From the NCBI GenBank assembly GCA_947446645.1, contig CANFHA010000003.1, positions 212,573 to 276,572 on the forward strand: DNA of 64,000 bases, given 5' to 3'. A program made the position numbers and the translations under genes. The notes under the pieces were generated by a model. That model was not told the origin of the DNA. It did no database searches and saw only the letters and a list, made by a program, of their open reading frames with translations. The DNA is from Chitinophagaceae bacterium. GTDB lineage: Bacteria > Bacteroidota > Bacteroidia > Chitinophagales > Chitinophagaceae. Every line of letters starts with the position of its first letter. The first letter of the stretch is position 1. Below are positions 34,880-43,832 of this stretch, piece after piece.

Positions 34880-36001
34880 TTACTCCGATAGCCTCAGGTT
34901 TATGCCATTGCCCTCGGTATTGCAGTCGTTCATTGTTATATCCAGTGTGTAAATTCCGGGCACAAATTCTTTAAGGTCTACCGCAGTTATGTTTCCATCA
35001 GTAATAGAATAATTGCTCACTTTTCCGTCATCGTCCGATATCGAAAAGCTCGTTGTAGTACCACATCCCTTTACAAACAGGTAGCGGTCTTTAGTTATGC
35101 TCAGCCTTATGTTCTGCATTGTGGTTACATTATTGCGGTCCACATGCGCGCACCAGGCCGAGCAAATGATCTTGTACATAAATGCAGACCCCTTGGTTTT
35201 TATGGAAATGGTGTCATAAAAGTTATAGGTGGCCGGCGTGGAAGCGTATTTTATGGTCAGTGCATAGGTATCACCCTTGCCTAGTTCTATAGGCATATCC
35301 ACCGCTCCACCTTTTTTATTCAGCAGTTTTATATTGTTGCTGGCAATGATTTTTGTGATCGTTACATCAGTATCGGCTGATATCTTCACCACATGCTCCA
35401 CCTCCGGCTTGTTCAGGAAATTTACGTTAAACACCGGTTCGGCATCAGAAATATGCAGCGGCTCAAAAGGGTAGTACCGCGTTATTTTGGTATTCGCAAA
35501 CCCCGGCGGGTAAAATTCCTTTTTGAAAACCTTATCCCCCGAATAAGTAAGATATACGCTGGAGTCGGCTTCGTAATTGGTGTAGTCATATTTTACAAGG
35601 CCGCCATCGGATCCATATTCTTTGCTCCACAGCACTACGCCTTTGTCATACACCGTCGTTAAGGCTATCTTGCCTGTAGCCGAGTCATACACATTCCACA
35701 CGCTGTCGTTTACTGACATGGAGTCTCCGGCATAAGTATAAGTCACTATACTCGCCCTGCTATTCTTATACTTGGCTTCAAGCCGTCCCACTGCGCCGCC
35801 CTCTCCGGGCTCAAAGTGCAGGCTGTCATACTGCGCCAGCGACACGATCTTATAATATCCATCCTGTTCGGCACCATAAGTAGCTCGGTCATACCTCCAA
35901 TACCCATATGGCTGCCCCCTGGCATTCACCATGTTTTGCGCCATGCTTACAGTGGGCATTAGCATCAAGCATAAAATAGCACAGTATTTTTTTAGCGTCA
36001 T
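34880..36001 (-). CDS. Exported protein with MORN-like start and beta-sandwich domains
   Basis: A 373-residue secreted or periplasmic protein with signal peptide (about 1-22, SMAQ). Near the start GQPYGYWRYDRA resembles the MORN-like repeats of YwqK-type proteins. The middle (about 190-270) has a beta-sandwich look similar to HYDIN/DUF1573 Ig-like domains (FNVNFLNKPEVEHVVKIS). The end (PGIYTLDITMNDC) resembles a secretion-tail-like strand, but the T9SS motif is not clear. I do not recognise the whole protein. It converges on the TonB receptor gene. Confidence 0.55.
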   Translation of the reverse strand: MTLKKYCAILCLMLMPTVSMAQNMVNARGQPYGYWRYDRATYGAEQDGYYKIVSLAQYDSLHFEPGEGGAVGRLEAKYKNSRASIVTYTYAGDSMSVNDSVWNVYDSATGKIALTTVYDKGVVLWSKEYGSDGGLVKYDYTNYEADSSVYLTYSGDKVFKKEFYPPGFANTKITRYYPFEPLHISDAEPVFNVNFLNKPEVEHVVKISADTDVTITKIIASNNIKLLNKKGGAVDMPIELGKGDTYALTIKYASTPATYNFYDTISIKTKGSAFMYKIICSAWCAHVDRNNVTTMQNIRLSITKDRYLFVKGCGTTTSFSISDDDGKVSNYSITDGNITAVDLKEFVPGIYTLDITMNDCNTEGNGINLRLSE

Positions 36002-36067
36002 TCGTAGTCTTAAAAAGTTAAAATTACTGCATTACATCATAAAGGGCATTATCGGGTTATGCTAAAA

Positions 36068-36099
36068 AGAAAAGGCCCTGCGCATGCAGAGCCTTTTCT
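36068..36099 (-). terminator. Intrinsic terminator of the T9SS-cargo gene
   Basis: Stem AGAAAAGGC-C-CTGC / GCAG-A-GCCTTTTCT with loop GCAT and one mismatch. On the minus strand it continues into TTTTTAGC. It lies 18 bases after the stop of the gene at 36118. Confidence 0.85.
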
Positions 36100-36117
36100 C
36101 AATACTTTTTAACTCAC

Positions 36118-37266
36118 TTATTCTTTAGTTATTCTTATCGTCTTTGTGTGTACGGCATCGGTATACCGCAGTATATAAACTCCTGCTGGTAGTCCTGTGG
36201 TATTTAGCGTCAATGCATTTGTGTTTGCACTTACCGTCTTTACCACCTTACCAGATACGTCCATCAGGGTTACGTTGGCTGTTTCGTTTACTGTGCCGTT
36301 AATAGTTATGTTCAGCGCTTCTTTCACCGGGTTAGGATATACAGTAAGGCTAAATTCATTCGCGGCAACATTGCCTGCCTGTGTAGTGCTGGTGGCGGTG
36401 GTTGTAAAGGTTGTGCTTACCCAGGCTGATAAGTTGCTGGGCGCACAGCTGTCGCGCACAAAAGCATAGTATACCGTTGATGGTGTTAATCCGCTTGCGC
36501 TGTAAGTAAGTGCTGTGATGGCTGTTCCAGATCCTGTTGGCGTTACAGATGAGGTGCTTACTACATATTCAGATCCTGAAGAGCCTGTTGGCTCAGCCCA
36601 GTTCAGCACTGCGCTGGTAGATGTTACACTGCTGGCAGCGAGGCCGGTAGGTACACCACAGGAAAGCGTTACTCCCACTATTACTACAGTGTAGTCATGT
36701 ACTTCGCCAAGTGTGGAGGTACCACCGCCAGTAAGGCTGTAGGACGGGCATGGAACAATGCTTGGATAAGTCGCATCTCCTGACGCTACGGCGCGCAGGC
36801 GATGGCTACCTGGGGCAGCTCCGCTCGGAATTGTTATGGTAATATTGGTTGTGCCACCCAGGGAAGCATAAGCGCCGCCGCCTACACTCTCTGTGCTGGG
36901 GTCAAAAGCGCTATCATCGTTGAGGTCTATGAAAATTTGGATCCCCGTCGTTCCTACGCTCAGTGCACTTGTGGTTGTGGCAATGGTGTAAGATGTTGCT
37001 GCAGACAGGGTTACCGTCATGCTTGCGCTCATATCACGGTAGCTGGTCAGAGGGGGGAAACCGCTTACAGTTGAGCAGCCGGTAGCGGGGTCATTAATTG
37101 CCGAGCCGCCGTCACCGTTCAGCGCAAAATCATTGATCTCGCTGCTCAGTGTGCAACCCTGGAAATAGGTGGGCGTGCAGTATTGTGCTTGCACATTTTT
37201 ACCCGTTGTAAGTAATACTACAAAGCAGAGCAAAGCACATGCTTTTGAGCATAATAGTGTTTTCAT
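36118..37266 (-). CDS. T9SS-secreted protein with GEVED and fibronectin III domains
   Basis: A 382-residue exported protein. Signal peptide (about 1-27), then a GEVED domain (about 90-200; FIDLNDDSAFDPSTESVGGG and HDYTVVIVG are its marks), a fibronectin type III domain (about 205-292; PTGLAASSVTSTSAVLNW and STVYYAFVRDSC) and a T9SS type A sorting domain (about 305-382; LTVYPNPVKEALNI, LPAGVYILRY, KTIRITKE). It should be exported through T9SS and displayed or released at the surface, probably as an adhesin-like or matrix protein. Ser/Thr-rich throughout, with its own terminator. Confidence 0.88.
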   Translation of the reverse strand: MKTLLCSKACALLCFVVLLTTGKNVQAQYCTPTYFQGCTLSSEINDFALNGDGGSAINDPATGCSTVSGFPPLTSYRDMSASMTVTLSAATSYTIATTTSALSVGTTGIQIFIDLNDDSAFDPSTESVGGGAYASLGGTTNITITIPSGAAPGSHRLRAVASGDATYPSIVPCPSYSLTGGGTSTLGEVHDYTVVIVGVTLSCGVPTGLAASSVTSTSAVLNWAEPTGSSGSEYVVSTSSVTPTGSGTAITALTYSASGLTPSTVYYAFVRDSCAPSNLSAWVSTTFTTTATSTTQAGNVAANEFSLTVYPNPVKEALNITINGTVNETANVTLMDVSGKVVKTVSANTNALTLNTTGLPAGVYILRYTDAVHTKTIRITKE

Positions 37267-37415
37267 AAATTACTTGTTTTTTTGTTTAGAATGCAACAAA
37301 ATATAACAATAACCTGAAATCACATAACTGTTCCTGTAAACAGCTCAGGCCACATTCGCGGTTTCAAGAATAATTTTAATTCTGGGTTATACTTTTGGGA
37401 TTACCTTTAAAACTA

Positions 37416-38729
37416 TCAGCTGAAGTTGATTCTTTTTATATCCGCACCCAGCGCATTAAGCCGCTCATCTATGCGCTCATACCCCCTGTCTATCTGGTTT
37501 ATGTTTTGTATCACGCTCTTGCCCGATGCAGATAGAGCAGCTATTAGCAGTGCAACACCCGCGCGTATGTCCGGCGACACCATGTTTATTCCGCGTAGTG
37601 GCATTTGTTTGTCCAGTCCTATCACCACAGCGCGGTGCGGGTCGCACAGCACTATTTGCGCACCCATCTCTATCAGCTTATCTACAAAGAATAGCCTGCT
37701 CTCAAACATCTTCTGGTGCACCAGCACAGTCCCTTTCGCCTGTGTGGCCAGCACCAGCACTATGCTCAGCAGGTCAGGGGTCAGTCCTGGCCACGGATGG
37801 TCGTACACAGTTAGTATAGATCCGTCTATGAATTTTTGTATCCGGTAGTGGTCCTGTGCAGGTATGTATATATCATCCCCGCTCATAGATAGCTCTATGC
37901 CCAGGTTCTGAAATGTTTCGGGTATAATGCCCAGGTGCTCGGCATCGGCATTTTTTATCGTCAGCTCACTTTGCGTCATAGCAGCCAGGCCTATAAAAGA
38001 GCCCACTTCTATCATATCCGCAAGCAACCGGTGTTCACAGCCACGTAGTTTACTCACGCCCTCTATGGTCAGTAGGTTTGTACTGATGCCGGTAATGTTG
38101 GCACCCATGCTTATCAGCATACGGCATAGCTGCTGTATATAGGGTTCGCATGCCGCATTATATATTGTTGTTGTTCCCTGTGCCAGCGTTGCGGCCATTA
38201 TCAGGTTTGCGGTGCCGGTTACAGATGGCTCGTGCATCAATATCCGTGCACCTTTCAGGTCGTCGGTATTAAGGGTAAACATCTGGTTGTCTATATCATA
38301 GACAAAGTCTACACCCATTTTCTCAAACCCCCGTATGTGTGTGTCCAGCCTGCGGCGGCCTATTTTATCGCCACCGGGTTGCGGTATGTATGCTTTTTGG
38401 AAACGCGCCAGCAGCGGACCCGCCAGCATCACCGTCCCCCGCAGCTTCCCCGATTTTTTCTTGAAAGCATGCGTCGTAAAGTAATCGGGGTCTATATTAT
38501 CAGCCTGCAGTATTATCTTGTTTTGCTCAGGGCGTTCGGTTTTCACGCCCATGTCCTCCAGCAGCTCTATCAGGGTGTTCACATCTACAATATCCGGTAC
38601 ATTCGTAAGCGTCACGCGCTCGTCCGTCAGTAGTGCCGCGCACAATACCTGCAGCGCTTCGTTCTTAGCCCCCTGCGGAGTTATCGAGCCGCTCAGTCTT
38701 TTTCCTCCGCGTATTTCAAATGCGTTCAT
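37416..38729 (-). CDS. murA: UDP-N-acetylglucosamine 1-carboxyvinyltransferase (Asp active-site variant)
   Basis: A 437-residue MurA, first committed step of peptidoglycan synthesis (enolpyruvyl transfer from PEP to UDP-GlcNAc). The loop usually reading PGGCAIG is PGGDKIG here, so the catalytic Cys115-equivalent is Asp121 (codon 38367-38369). Asp at this place is known to keep activity and to prevent covalent inhibition by fosfomycin, as in mycobacterial and chlamydial MurA. Other marks: QGAKNEALQ near the N-terminus and GPLLARF. The start is ATG 38729; an upstream TTG lies in the AT-rich leader repeat. Confidence 0.94.
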   Translation of the reverse strand: MNAFEIRGGKRLSGSITPQGAKNEALQVLCAALLTDERVTLTNVPDIVDVNTLIELLEDMGVKTERPEQNKIILQADNIDPDYFTTHAFKKKSGKLRGTVMLAGPLLARFQKAYIPQPGGDKIGRRRLDTHIRGFEKMGVDFVYDIDNQMFTLNTDDLKGARILMHEPSVTGTANLIMAATLAQGTTTIYNAACEPYIQQLCRMLISMGANITGISTNLLTIEGVSKLRGCEHRLLADMIEVGSFIGLAAMTQSELTIKNADAEHLGIIPETFQNLGIELSMSGDDIYIPAQDHYRIQKFIDGSILTVYDHPWPGLTPDLLSIVLVLATQAKGTVLVHQKMFESRLFFVDKLIEMGAQIVLCDPHRAVVIGLDKQMPLRGINMVSPDIRAGVALLIAALSASGKSVIQNINQIDRGYERIDERLNALGADIKRINFS

Positions 38730-38740
38730 TATGTGCAAAT

Positions 38741-38832
38741 TCAAAATTCAAAAGCCAAAATTCAAAAAACCGAACTTTTCCTTTTGAACTGGTAAACGAT
38801 ATTTTTTTTGAATTTTGGCTTTTGAATTTTGA
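38741..38832. repeat. Inverted pair of AT-rich leader repeats (possible cruciform)
   Basis: The left arm, from 38741, reads TCAAAATTCAAAAGCCAAAA and onward. The right arm ends at 38832 with its exact complement over about 29 bases; the spacer is about 34 bases. The left arm is the leader directly before murA; the right arm ends 6 bases from the DUF4290 stop. Confidence 0.8.
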
Positions 38833-38838
38833 TCTCAA

Positions 38839-39582
38839 TTACTTGTTCTTATTATTCTTAAACTTCCTGTTCTTGTTAAAGTTGTTGCCATAGCTGTTGC
38901 CGCCTTGTCCGCCCTGTCCACCTTGCCCTCCGTTATTGTCGCGGAAGTTGCGCTGCCCGCCTTGTCCGCCCGGGCCCTTAAAGTTCCGGTTGTTATTGTT
39001 GTTATTATTGTTGTTGCGTTGTTTGAAGTTGCTTCGGTTATTCTCATAGGGAACGCGGTATCCGCCTGTCTCATACTTCAGTTTGCCACCTGTTATTTCC
39101 GCTAGCTCATTTTTTATCATGTCGTCATGCACCGGCTCCTTGTGCCAGTTCGCATACGCCAGCTTCATATAGTAGCCTATAGCCTGTGTCAGACCATGTT
39201 TCTTCTCCTCGTTCGTTTCATTTATGGCACGGTCCAGCAGGGCCAGTATGTTCTTGCCCAGGTGGCGGTGTTTTATGCTCTCCTGTGGGTAGGGCAGGAC
39301 CTCCGGTTTTTTGAAAACGGCCTCCGGCGTAGGGCACGGATACGGTGAGTCCACGTCAAGGTTAAAATCAGTCATCTGGAACAAGTGGTCCCACAGCTTA
39401 TGCTTATAGTCCTCTATTGTCTTCAGGTGTGGATTCAGCGTCCCCATCAGTTCTATGATCACCTCGGCCTGGCGTAGCCGCTTTTCGCGGTCTTCCACAG
39501 TTACCAGGTACTCTACCATCTTTTGCACGTTACGCCCATATTCAGGCATCAGCAGTTTGCTGCGTGAGTTATTATATTCCAT
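38839..39582 (-). CDS. DUF4290-family protein with Asn/Gly-rich tail
   Basis: A 247-residue cytosolic protein restricted, as far as I know, to Bacteroidota. The folded N-terminal part (about 1-180) has the family marks MPEYGRNVQKMVEY, LMGTLNPHLK, HKLWDHLFQMT and GYYMKLAYANWHKEPVHDD. The tail (about 185-247) is disordered: a run of nine Asn, then repeated GGQ/GGQGG units and a Lys/Asn end. Such tails are common on RNA-binding proteins, but no RNA role is shown. It lies directly upstream of murA, likely in one transcript, and starts at ATG 39582 after an AT-rich leader. Confidence 0.85.
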   Translation of the reverse strand: MEYNNSRSKLLMPEYGRNVQKMVEYLVTVEDREKRLRQAEVIIELMGTLNPHLKTIEDYKHKLWDHLFQMTDFNLDVDSPYPCPTPEAVFKKPEVLPYPQESIKHRHLGKNILALLDRAINETNEEKKHGLTQAIGYYMKLAYANWHKEPVHDDMIKNELAEITGGKLKYETGGYRVPYENNRSNFKQRNNNNNNNNNRNFKGPGGQGGQRNFRDNNGGQGGQGGQGGNSYGNNFNKNRKFKNNKNK

Positions 39583-39611
39583 CAAAATGTAAAAAATTCA
39601 AAAAGCTAAAG
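39583..39611 (-). repeat. AT-rich leader repeat upstream of the DUF4290 gene
   Basis: On the gene strand AGCTTTTTGAATTTTTTACA, then TTTTG and the ATG. It is a more degenerate member of the family. Confidence 0.4.
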
Positions 39612-39743
39612 AAAAGATTGTATAAAAATCAGGCCCGAAAATCAACCGGCTATGAGGGTACCGGGATAAAGCCATAGCAAATATAAGGAAAACAGGATAA
39701 AAACAACAGGGCCTGCATATTGTAGTTAAAATAACTACAGCAA

Positions 39744-40427
39744 TCAATTGTTGTTTATCACCGAAAAATTAAGGCCTGCATTGCCGCTTCCTGCAGCGCT
39801 CCCGGTAAGCATTACAGTATATATCTTTCCTGCCTTAAAGGTCAGGGAATCGGTGGCATTGATAAGCAGGGTACTGTTCGTCGGGTCAAACGCACCTATA
39901 GTATACTTCCCCGCACGTAGCTGGCAGAAGCCGGATACATTGTTCAGCGACACACCCTGTGCCACTATACTGTCGTTTACTGTCGCTGTCTCATTAATGT
40001 TATCGGGCGATAAATTTATGAAGCGCAGCTTTGCTTTGCCGGTCGCGGGTAGTGTCAGGTCATCGGTGGTAAATACATATTTCGGGTCGCTTACATCGCC
40101 ACCTGCGAAAGCTGTATAGTGGTTCGGAGCAGATATATTTTCTGCACGGTTAGCCAGTGGGGTTCCCGTGTTATCTCTGAAAAAGGTAAGGTTCACCGCC
40201 GTGCCTGCATTTACATATACATAGCCCGAACTGGCTGAAAAAGGTATTGCCGATGCGCCCTCTACGTTTACGCTGTTTGCTTTTACACTTACCGATGAGG
40301 TATTCATGCAGCCGTTCACAAACATCACATTCGCGCTGTTTAGCGGGCCATTGCTCTTGTGGCATGCGGCAAGCGCACCCAGGCAGTAGAATGACAACAG
40401 AAATAGGTGAGCTTTTGTAAGGCGCAT
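39744..40427 (-). CDS. DUF4397-domain lipoprotein, copy 3 of 3
   Basis: A 227-residue predicted lipoprotein with signal peptide and lipobox LAAC (Cys about 22), then a DUF4397 beta-sandwich. Shared marks with the two upstream genes: ANVMFVNGCMNTSSVSVKAN, VFTTDDLTLPATGKAKLRFINLSPD and a C-terminal KIYTVMLTGSAAGSG. DUF4397 proteins are surface or periplasmic and of unknown role. It starts seven bases after the stop of copy 2, so the three form an operon. It is the most divergent copy. An 8-bp hairpin (39721-39739) follows but lacks a T-tract. Confidence 0.82.
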   Translation of the reverse strand: MRLTKAHLFLLSFYCLGALAACHKSNGPLNSANVMFVNGCMNTSSVSVKANSVNVEGASAIPFSASSGYVYVNAGTAVNLTFFRDNTGTPLANRAENISAPNHYTAFAGGDVSDPKYVFTTDDLTLPATGKAKLRFINLSPDNINETATVNDSIVAQGVSLNNVSGFCQLRAGKYTIGAFDPTNSTLLINATDSLTFKAGKIYTVMLTGSAAGSGNAGLNFSVINNN

Positions 40428-40434
40428 AATCTCG

Positions 40435-41109
40435 TTACCGGTTAGCGATAAGTGATAAGGTAAGTACGGTGCTACCTGTGCTTGCAGATTGCGATCCGGT
40501 AAGCATAGCAGTATATAGCACTCCTGCCTCCAGGCGCATCGAGTCTGATACAGAATCAGCCCACGTCCATGGTCCCGTTGCCTTCACCAGGTAGGTACCC
40601 GCCGTAACATCATAAAACGAGCTGCAGGTGCCGTTCGTGAGACCTGTTACCACCGTCTGTGAGCCTACCGTAAAATCTTCTGTCGTAACATCATTGGTCA
40701 GATTTATGAACCTGATCCTCGCGTTTCCTGCTGCCGGGGGCGTCAGGTCATCTGTTGTCACCACAAATGTGGGTGCGGTAGTCGTGCCTCCGGCATACAA
40801 GGTGTAGTGATCGCCCACGTTAAAAAGTAGTGATCCGCCGCAAAGCGAATCCGCATTTGAGCTATAATAAAAATTCACCCCAAATCTTCCTGATGCAAGC
40901 TTTTGGTAGTTGGAGCTTTTAGTGTAGTCTATATTTACTGCGCCTATTACTTTTGTTTTGTTTGCCCAGGCGTATATCTTGTTACTGCCCGCACAGCCAT
41001 TTACAAACATTACATTGGCTCTTTGATCCGGCGCTTTGCTGCACCCGCTCGCCACGGCCAGTAAGCACAATACAGGAAGCAGGAAAATGTACGCACGTTT
41101 ATGCTGCAT
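40435..41109 (-). CDS. DUF4397-domain lipoprotein, copy 2 of 3
   Basis: A 224-residue lipoprotein: lipobox region LAVASGC, then ANVMFVNGCAGSNKIYAW, the DUF4397 marks TDDLTPPAAGNARIRFINLT and the ending YTAMLTGSQSASTGSTVLTL. I start it at ATG 41109; the track-like longer frame from a TTG at 41118 is not needed. It lies eleven bases downstream of copy 1. Its C-terminal half is closest to copy 1, so copies 1 and 2 look like the more recent duplication. Confidence 0.82.
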   Translation of the reverse strand: MQHKRAYIFLLPVLCLLAVASGCSKAPDQRANVMFVNGCAGSNKIYAWANKTKVIGAVNIDYTKSSNYQKLASGRFGVNFYYSSNADSLCGGSLLFNVGDHYTLYAGGTTTAPTFVVTTDDLTPPAAGNARIRFINLTNDVTTEDFTVGSQTVVTGLTNGTCSSFYDVTAGTYLVKATGPWTWADSVSDSMRLEAGVLYTAMLTGSQSASTGSTVLTLSLIANR

Positions 41110-41119
41110 AATGCTCAAA

Positions 41120-41794
41120 CTAATTATTACTCAAAACGGTTAATGTAAGCGCAGATGTAGCCGTGCCGCTTTGGCTGCCGGTAAGCATCAGCGTATATAT
41201 CTTCCCTGCTCCCAGTACCACGCTTGGTATTGTCGCTACAGTGCTTATGTCGTTTCCTCCACCTTTCAAGGTATAGTTACCGGCAGCTACCTCATAAAAA
41301 GGACTGCAATGCGTATACGTGATATTCGAGTCCAGGGTTTGAACACCTACAGAGAATCGTCCGTTCAGGTTATCGCTGCTCAGGTTCACAAACCGGATCT
41401 TCGCATTTCCGCTAGCGGGGGCCGCCAGGTCATCTGTTATAGTGGTAAAAGACGGAGCAGTGATGATGCCGCCAATAAATATTGAGTACTTATTTCCTGC
41501 CACCAAAGTTGGTGTGCCGGTTGATAGCAGTGTGCCTGCAGCAGACCCTGTAAGATAAAAGCTGATGTTTTCAGCACCCGCCGTCACAGTCTGGTACCCC
41601 GACGTGCCAAAAAAGGCAATGTTACTGGATCCTACATTATTCCCGTTCACCTTACCGTACATTCCGGATACACCGGCACATCCGTTCACAAACGTCACGC
41701 TTGCATTAGTATTCGGGCCCGACTTATTCTTCGTACATCCGGTAAAAATTGCTCCTGCAGCAAGTATGCAAACTGATATAAAGATATTCCTCAT
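41120..41794 (-). CDS. DUF4397-domain lipoprotein, copy 1 of 3
   Basis: A 224-residue lipoprotein and the first gene of the triple. Signal peptide with lipobox IFTGC (Cys about 20), then ASVTFVNGCAGVSGMYGKVN and DDLAAPASGNAKIRFVNLSSD, ending TLMLTGSQSGTATSALTL. The start is ATG 41794; a GTG four codons upstream is possible. Three tandem copies in one operon suggest a surface protein family built by duplication. The function is unknown; adhesion or binding of a surface ligand is only a guess. Confidence 0.82.
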   Translation of the reverse strand: MRNIFISVCILAAGAIFTGCTKNKSGPNTNASVTFVNGCAGVSGMYGKVNGNNVGSSNIAFFGTSGYQTVTAGAENISFYLTGSAAGTLLSTGTPTLVAGNKYSIFIGGIITAPSFTTITDDLAAPASGNAKIRFVNLSSDNLNGRFSVGVQTLDSNITYTHCSPFYEVAAGNYTLKGGGNDISTVATIPSVVLGAGKIYTLMLTGSQSGTATSALTLTVLSNN

Positions 41795-41858
41795 GGTATA
41801 ACGCACGTTTTCTTGGCACTCAAAAATACGGAAAAAACCACGAAGCGCCGGAATTGCT

Positions 41859-43832
41859 TTATGCTGCAGTCCTTACCGCGAAAAAGAACGTAGAACCTTT
41901 ACCTTGTTCGCTTTCCACCCATATATCTCCACCGTTTTGGATGGCGAATTCTTTACAGAGCATTAGTCCTATCCCGGTCCCCATCTCATCGGCCGTGCCA
42001 GGCGTGCTATATGAGGGCTCAAAAATGTGTTCCTGCAATTCTTTTCTTATACCAATTCCCGTATCGCTGACTGAAAATATTGTGAAGCCCGCACGGGTCC
42101 TTGTATCTGCGTTTACCTCTATTATGCCGTTGGCGTGCGTATACTTTATCGCATTGGCCAGCAGGTTACGTACCACAAAGTCAAAGTGTGTTGCATCCGC
42201 AAGTAGATATACATCGGTAGGTACATTATCTCTCACAGTCAGACTTTTATCAGCAGCCTGCATTTTCTTAAGCTCTATGTTCTCACGCACATATTGTTTC
42301 GCCTGAACCTTTGTTTTATTCAGTATCACTCCCTTCACTAGCGTTTGTCCCCAGAAAAGCAATTTATCAAATGTTTCTACCGATGCCTTTGTATGTTCCT
42401 TAAGGTTATTGAGCAGGAAGCTCTTTTCTTCCGGCGAGGTTTCCTTGTCTTCATAAATTTCCAGTATCGCAGGTATTCTCGCTATCGGGGTTCTCAGGTC
42501 GTGCCCTATCACCGAAAACAGTTTATCCTTCATCGCGTTCATCTCCTTAAGCTCCGTTTCCTGTTTCACCAGTCGTTTGTTAAGCCTTGTAGTTCTGCGG
42601 TAAAACACTACCAGCACTATAAGTGATACGATCGCGAATACCGCTATGTCTATTATAATATTGCGTTTCCGCGCGTTTTGTTTACCCTGCTCTTCTAGTT
42701 CATGTACCTTCAGGTTCGATCTTTCAAGGTCATATATAGCACCTATGCTCGCTATTTCTGTCGACTTATTTACAGTAAAAATACTGTCTGTAATTGCCTG
42801 TCTTTTTTCTCTTGCATCATATGCTTGCTTATAGTCGTTCTGCAGCTTATAAAGCTCCTCCATCGATTTGTACAGGTCGGCCTGTAGCGGTTTGTTTTTT
42901 ATTCTCAGGCTTATTTCCAGCGCATTCTCCAGGTAGGTCATCGCCTTGGCCTTGTCCGTTTCCTTCAGTATATTGGCTAGTATATTCAGCGTATTTGCCT
43001 CCTCTTCCGGAAATTTCTCCTCCCTCGATATCTTCAGCGCTTCTTCCAGGTACTGTATACCCAGTTGCTTCTTTCCAAATTGGTGATAAAGCATACCTGT
43101 ATTTATCAGGCCGGTAAGGTGCGCTACAAAAAATTCCGGCTTATTACTTTTCTTCAGTCCTTCTTCAAAATACTTCAGTGCCCGGGCTGTATCTCCACGG
43201 TCAAAGTAATAAACGCCTATGTCATTGCTCAGGTTGATCACTGCGTCAGAAAGCGGTAATTTCTTGCCTATGCTGTCGGCTATCATCAGGTATGTCAGCG
43301 CTTTCGTTGGGTCTTTATAATGCTCATACGCTATCGCCAGGTTTGAGTATTGCCGCATTACACCTACTGTATTCTTCAGGCTGTCAAATCCTTTCAGCGC
43401 GCGCAAAAAGAAAGATATGGCAAGCTCAAAATTTCCCGACTTTGCTTCTATTATACCCAGGCTGTTATTTACTTCCGCTATACCCTTGGGGTAGTTCACT
43501 TCTTTGAACAGGTCCAGGGCCAGCTGCGATCTTTTTTTAGCCAGTTCTCCCCGCCCGTGGTCATCGTCAATATCGCTCAGGTCACTGAGCATCCATCCCT
43601 GGCCTATTTTGTAGTTGGTTTTGGTGAATAGCTCTAACCCCTGCTGGGCATAATAAACCGCCGAGTCCTCATTATTGGGTTTGTAATCGTAGATAATATC
43701 CTTGTAGTAAGCAGCCTTTTCAGAATCATTCTTGGCATTTGCTATCTTCTTGCTAAATTCGCTTTGGCGCGATTGAGCAAATAGATCTATAGGTAGAATT
43801 AAAATTAAAATAAATAAGTAATATACTTTCAT
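41859..43832 (-). CDS. TPR sensor histidine kinase
   Basis: A 657-residue kinase: signal peptide (about 1-20, IDLFAQ), periplasmic TPR-like repeats (about 30-345), one TM helix (391-411), coiled coil, HisKA with His444 in GHDLRTPI, and HATPase (about 540-655) with LLANAIKYTH (N-box), DTGIGI (G1) and GTGIGLMLC (G2). There is no receiver. Periplasmic TPR sensor kinases of this layout are common in Bacteroidota. No response regulator is adjacent, so the partner is unknown. It is divergent from bioB across a 320-base AT-rich region. Confidence 0.9.
   Translation of the reverse strand: MKVYYLFILILILPIDLFAQSRQSEFSKKIANAKNDSEKAAYYKDIIYDYKPNNEDSAVYYAQQGLELFTKTNYKIGQGWMLSDLSDIDDDHGRGELAKKRSQLALDLFKEVNYPKGIAEVNNSLGIIEAKSGNFELAISFFLRALKGFDSLKNTVGVMRQYSNLAIAYEHYKDPTKALTYLMIADSIGKKLPLSDAVINLSNDIGVYYFDRGDTARALKYFEEGLKKSNKPEFFVAHLTGLINTGMLYHQFGKKQLGIQYLEEALKISREEKFPEEEANTLNILANILKETDKAKAMTYLENALEISLRIKNKPLQADLYKSMEELYKLQNDYKQAYDAREKRQAITDSIFTVNKSTEIASIGAIYDLERSNLKVHELEEQGKQNARKRNIIIDIAVFAIVSLIVLVVFYRRTTRLNKRLVKQETELKEMNAMKDKLFSVIGHDLRTPIARIPAILEIYEDKETSPEEKSFLLNNLKEHTKASVETFDKLLFWGQTLVKGVILNKTKVQAKQYVRENIELKKMQAADKSLTVRDNVPTDVYLLADATHFDFVVRNLLANAIKYTHANGIIEVNADTRTRAGFTIFSVSDTGIGIRKELQEHIFEPSYSTPGTADEMGTGIGLMLCKEFAIQNGGDIWVESEQGKGSTFFFAVRTAA

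Noticed and set aside
39721..39739. Terminator after the DUF4397 genes
   Set aside because: The 8-bp hairpin has no T-tract on the gene strand, so I did not list it as a terminator.
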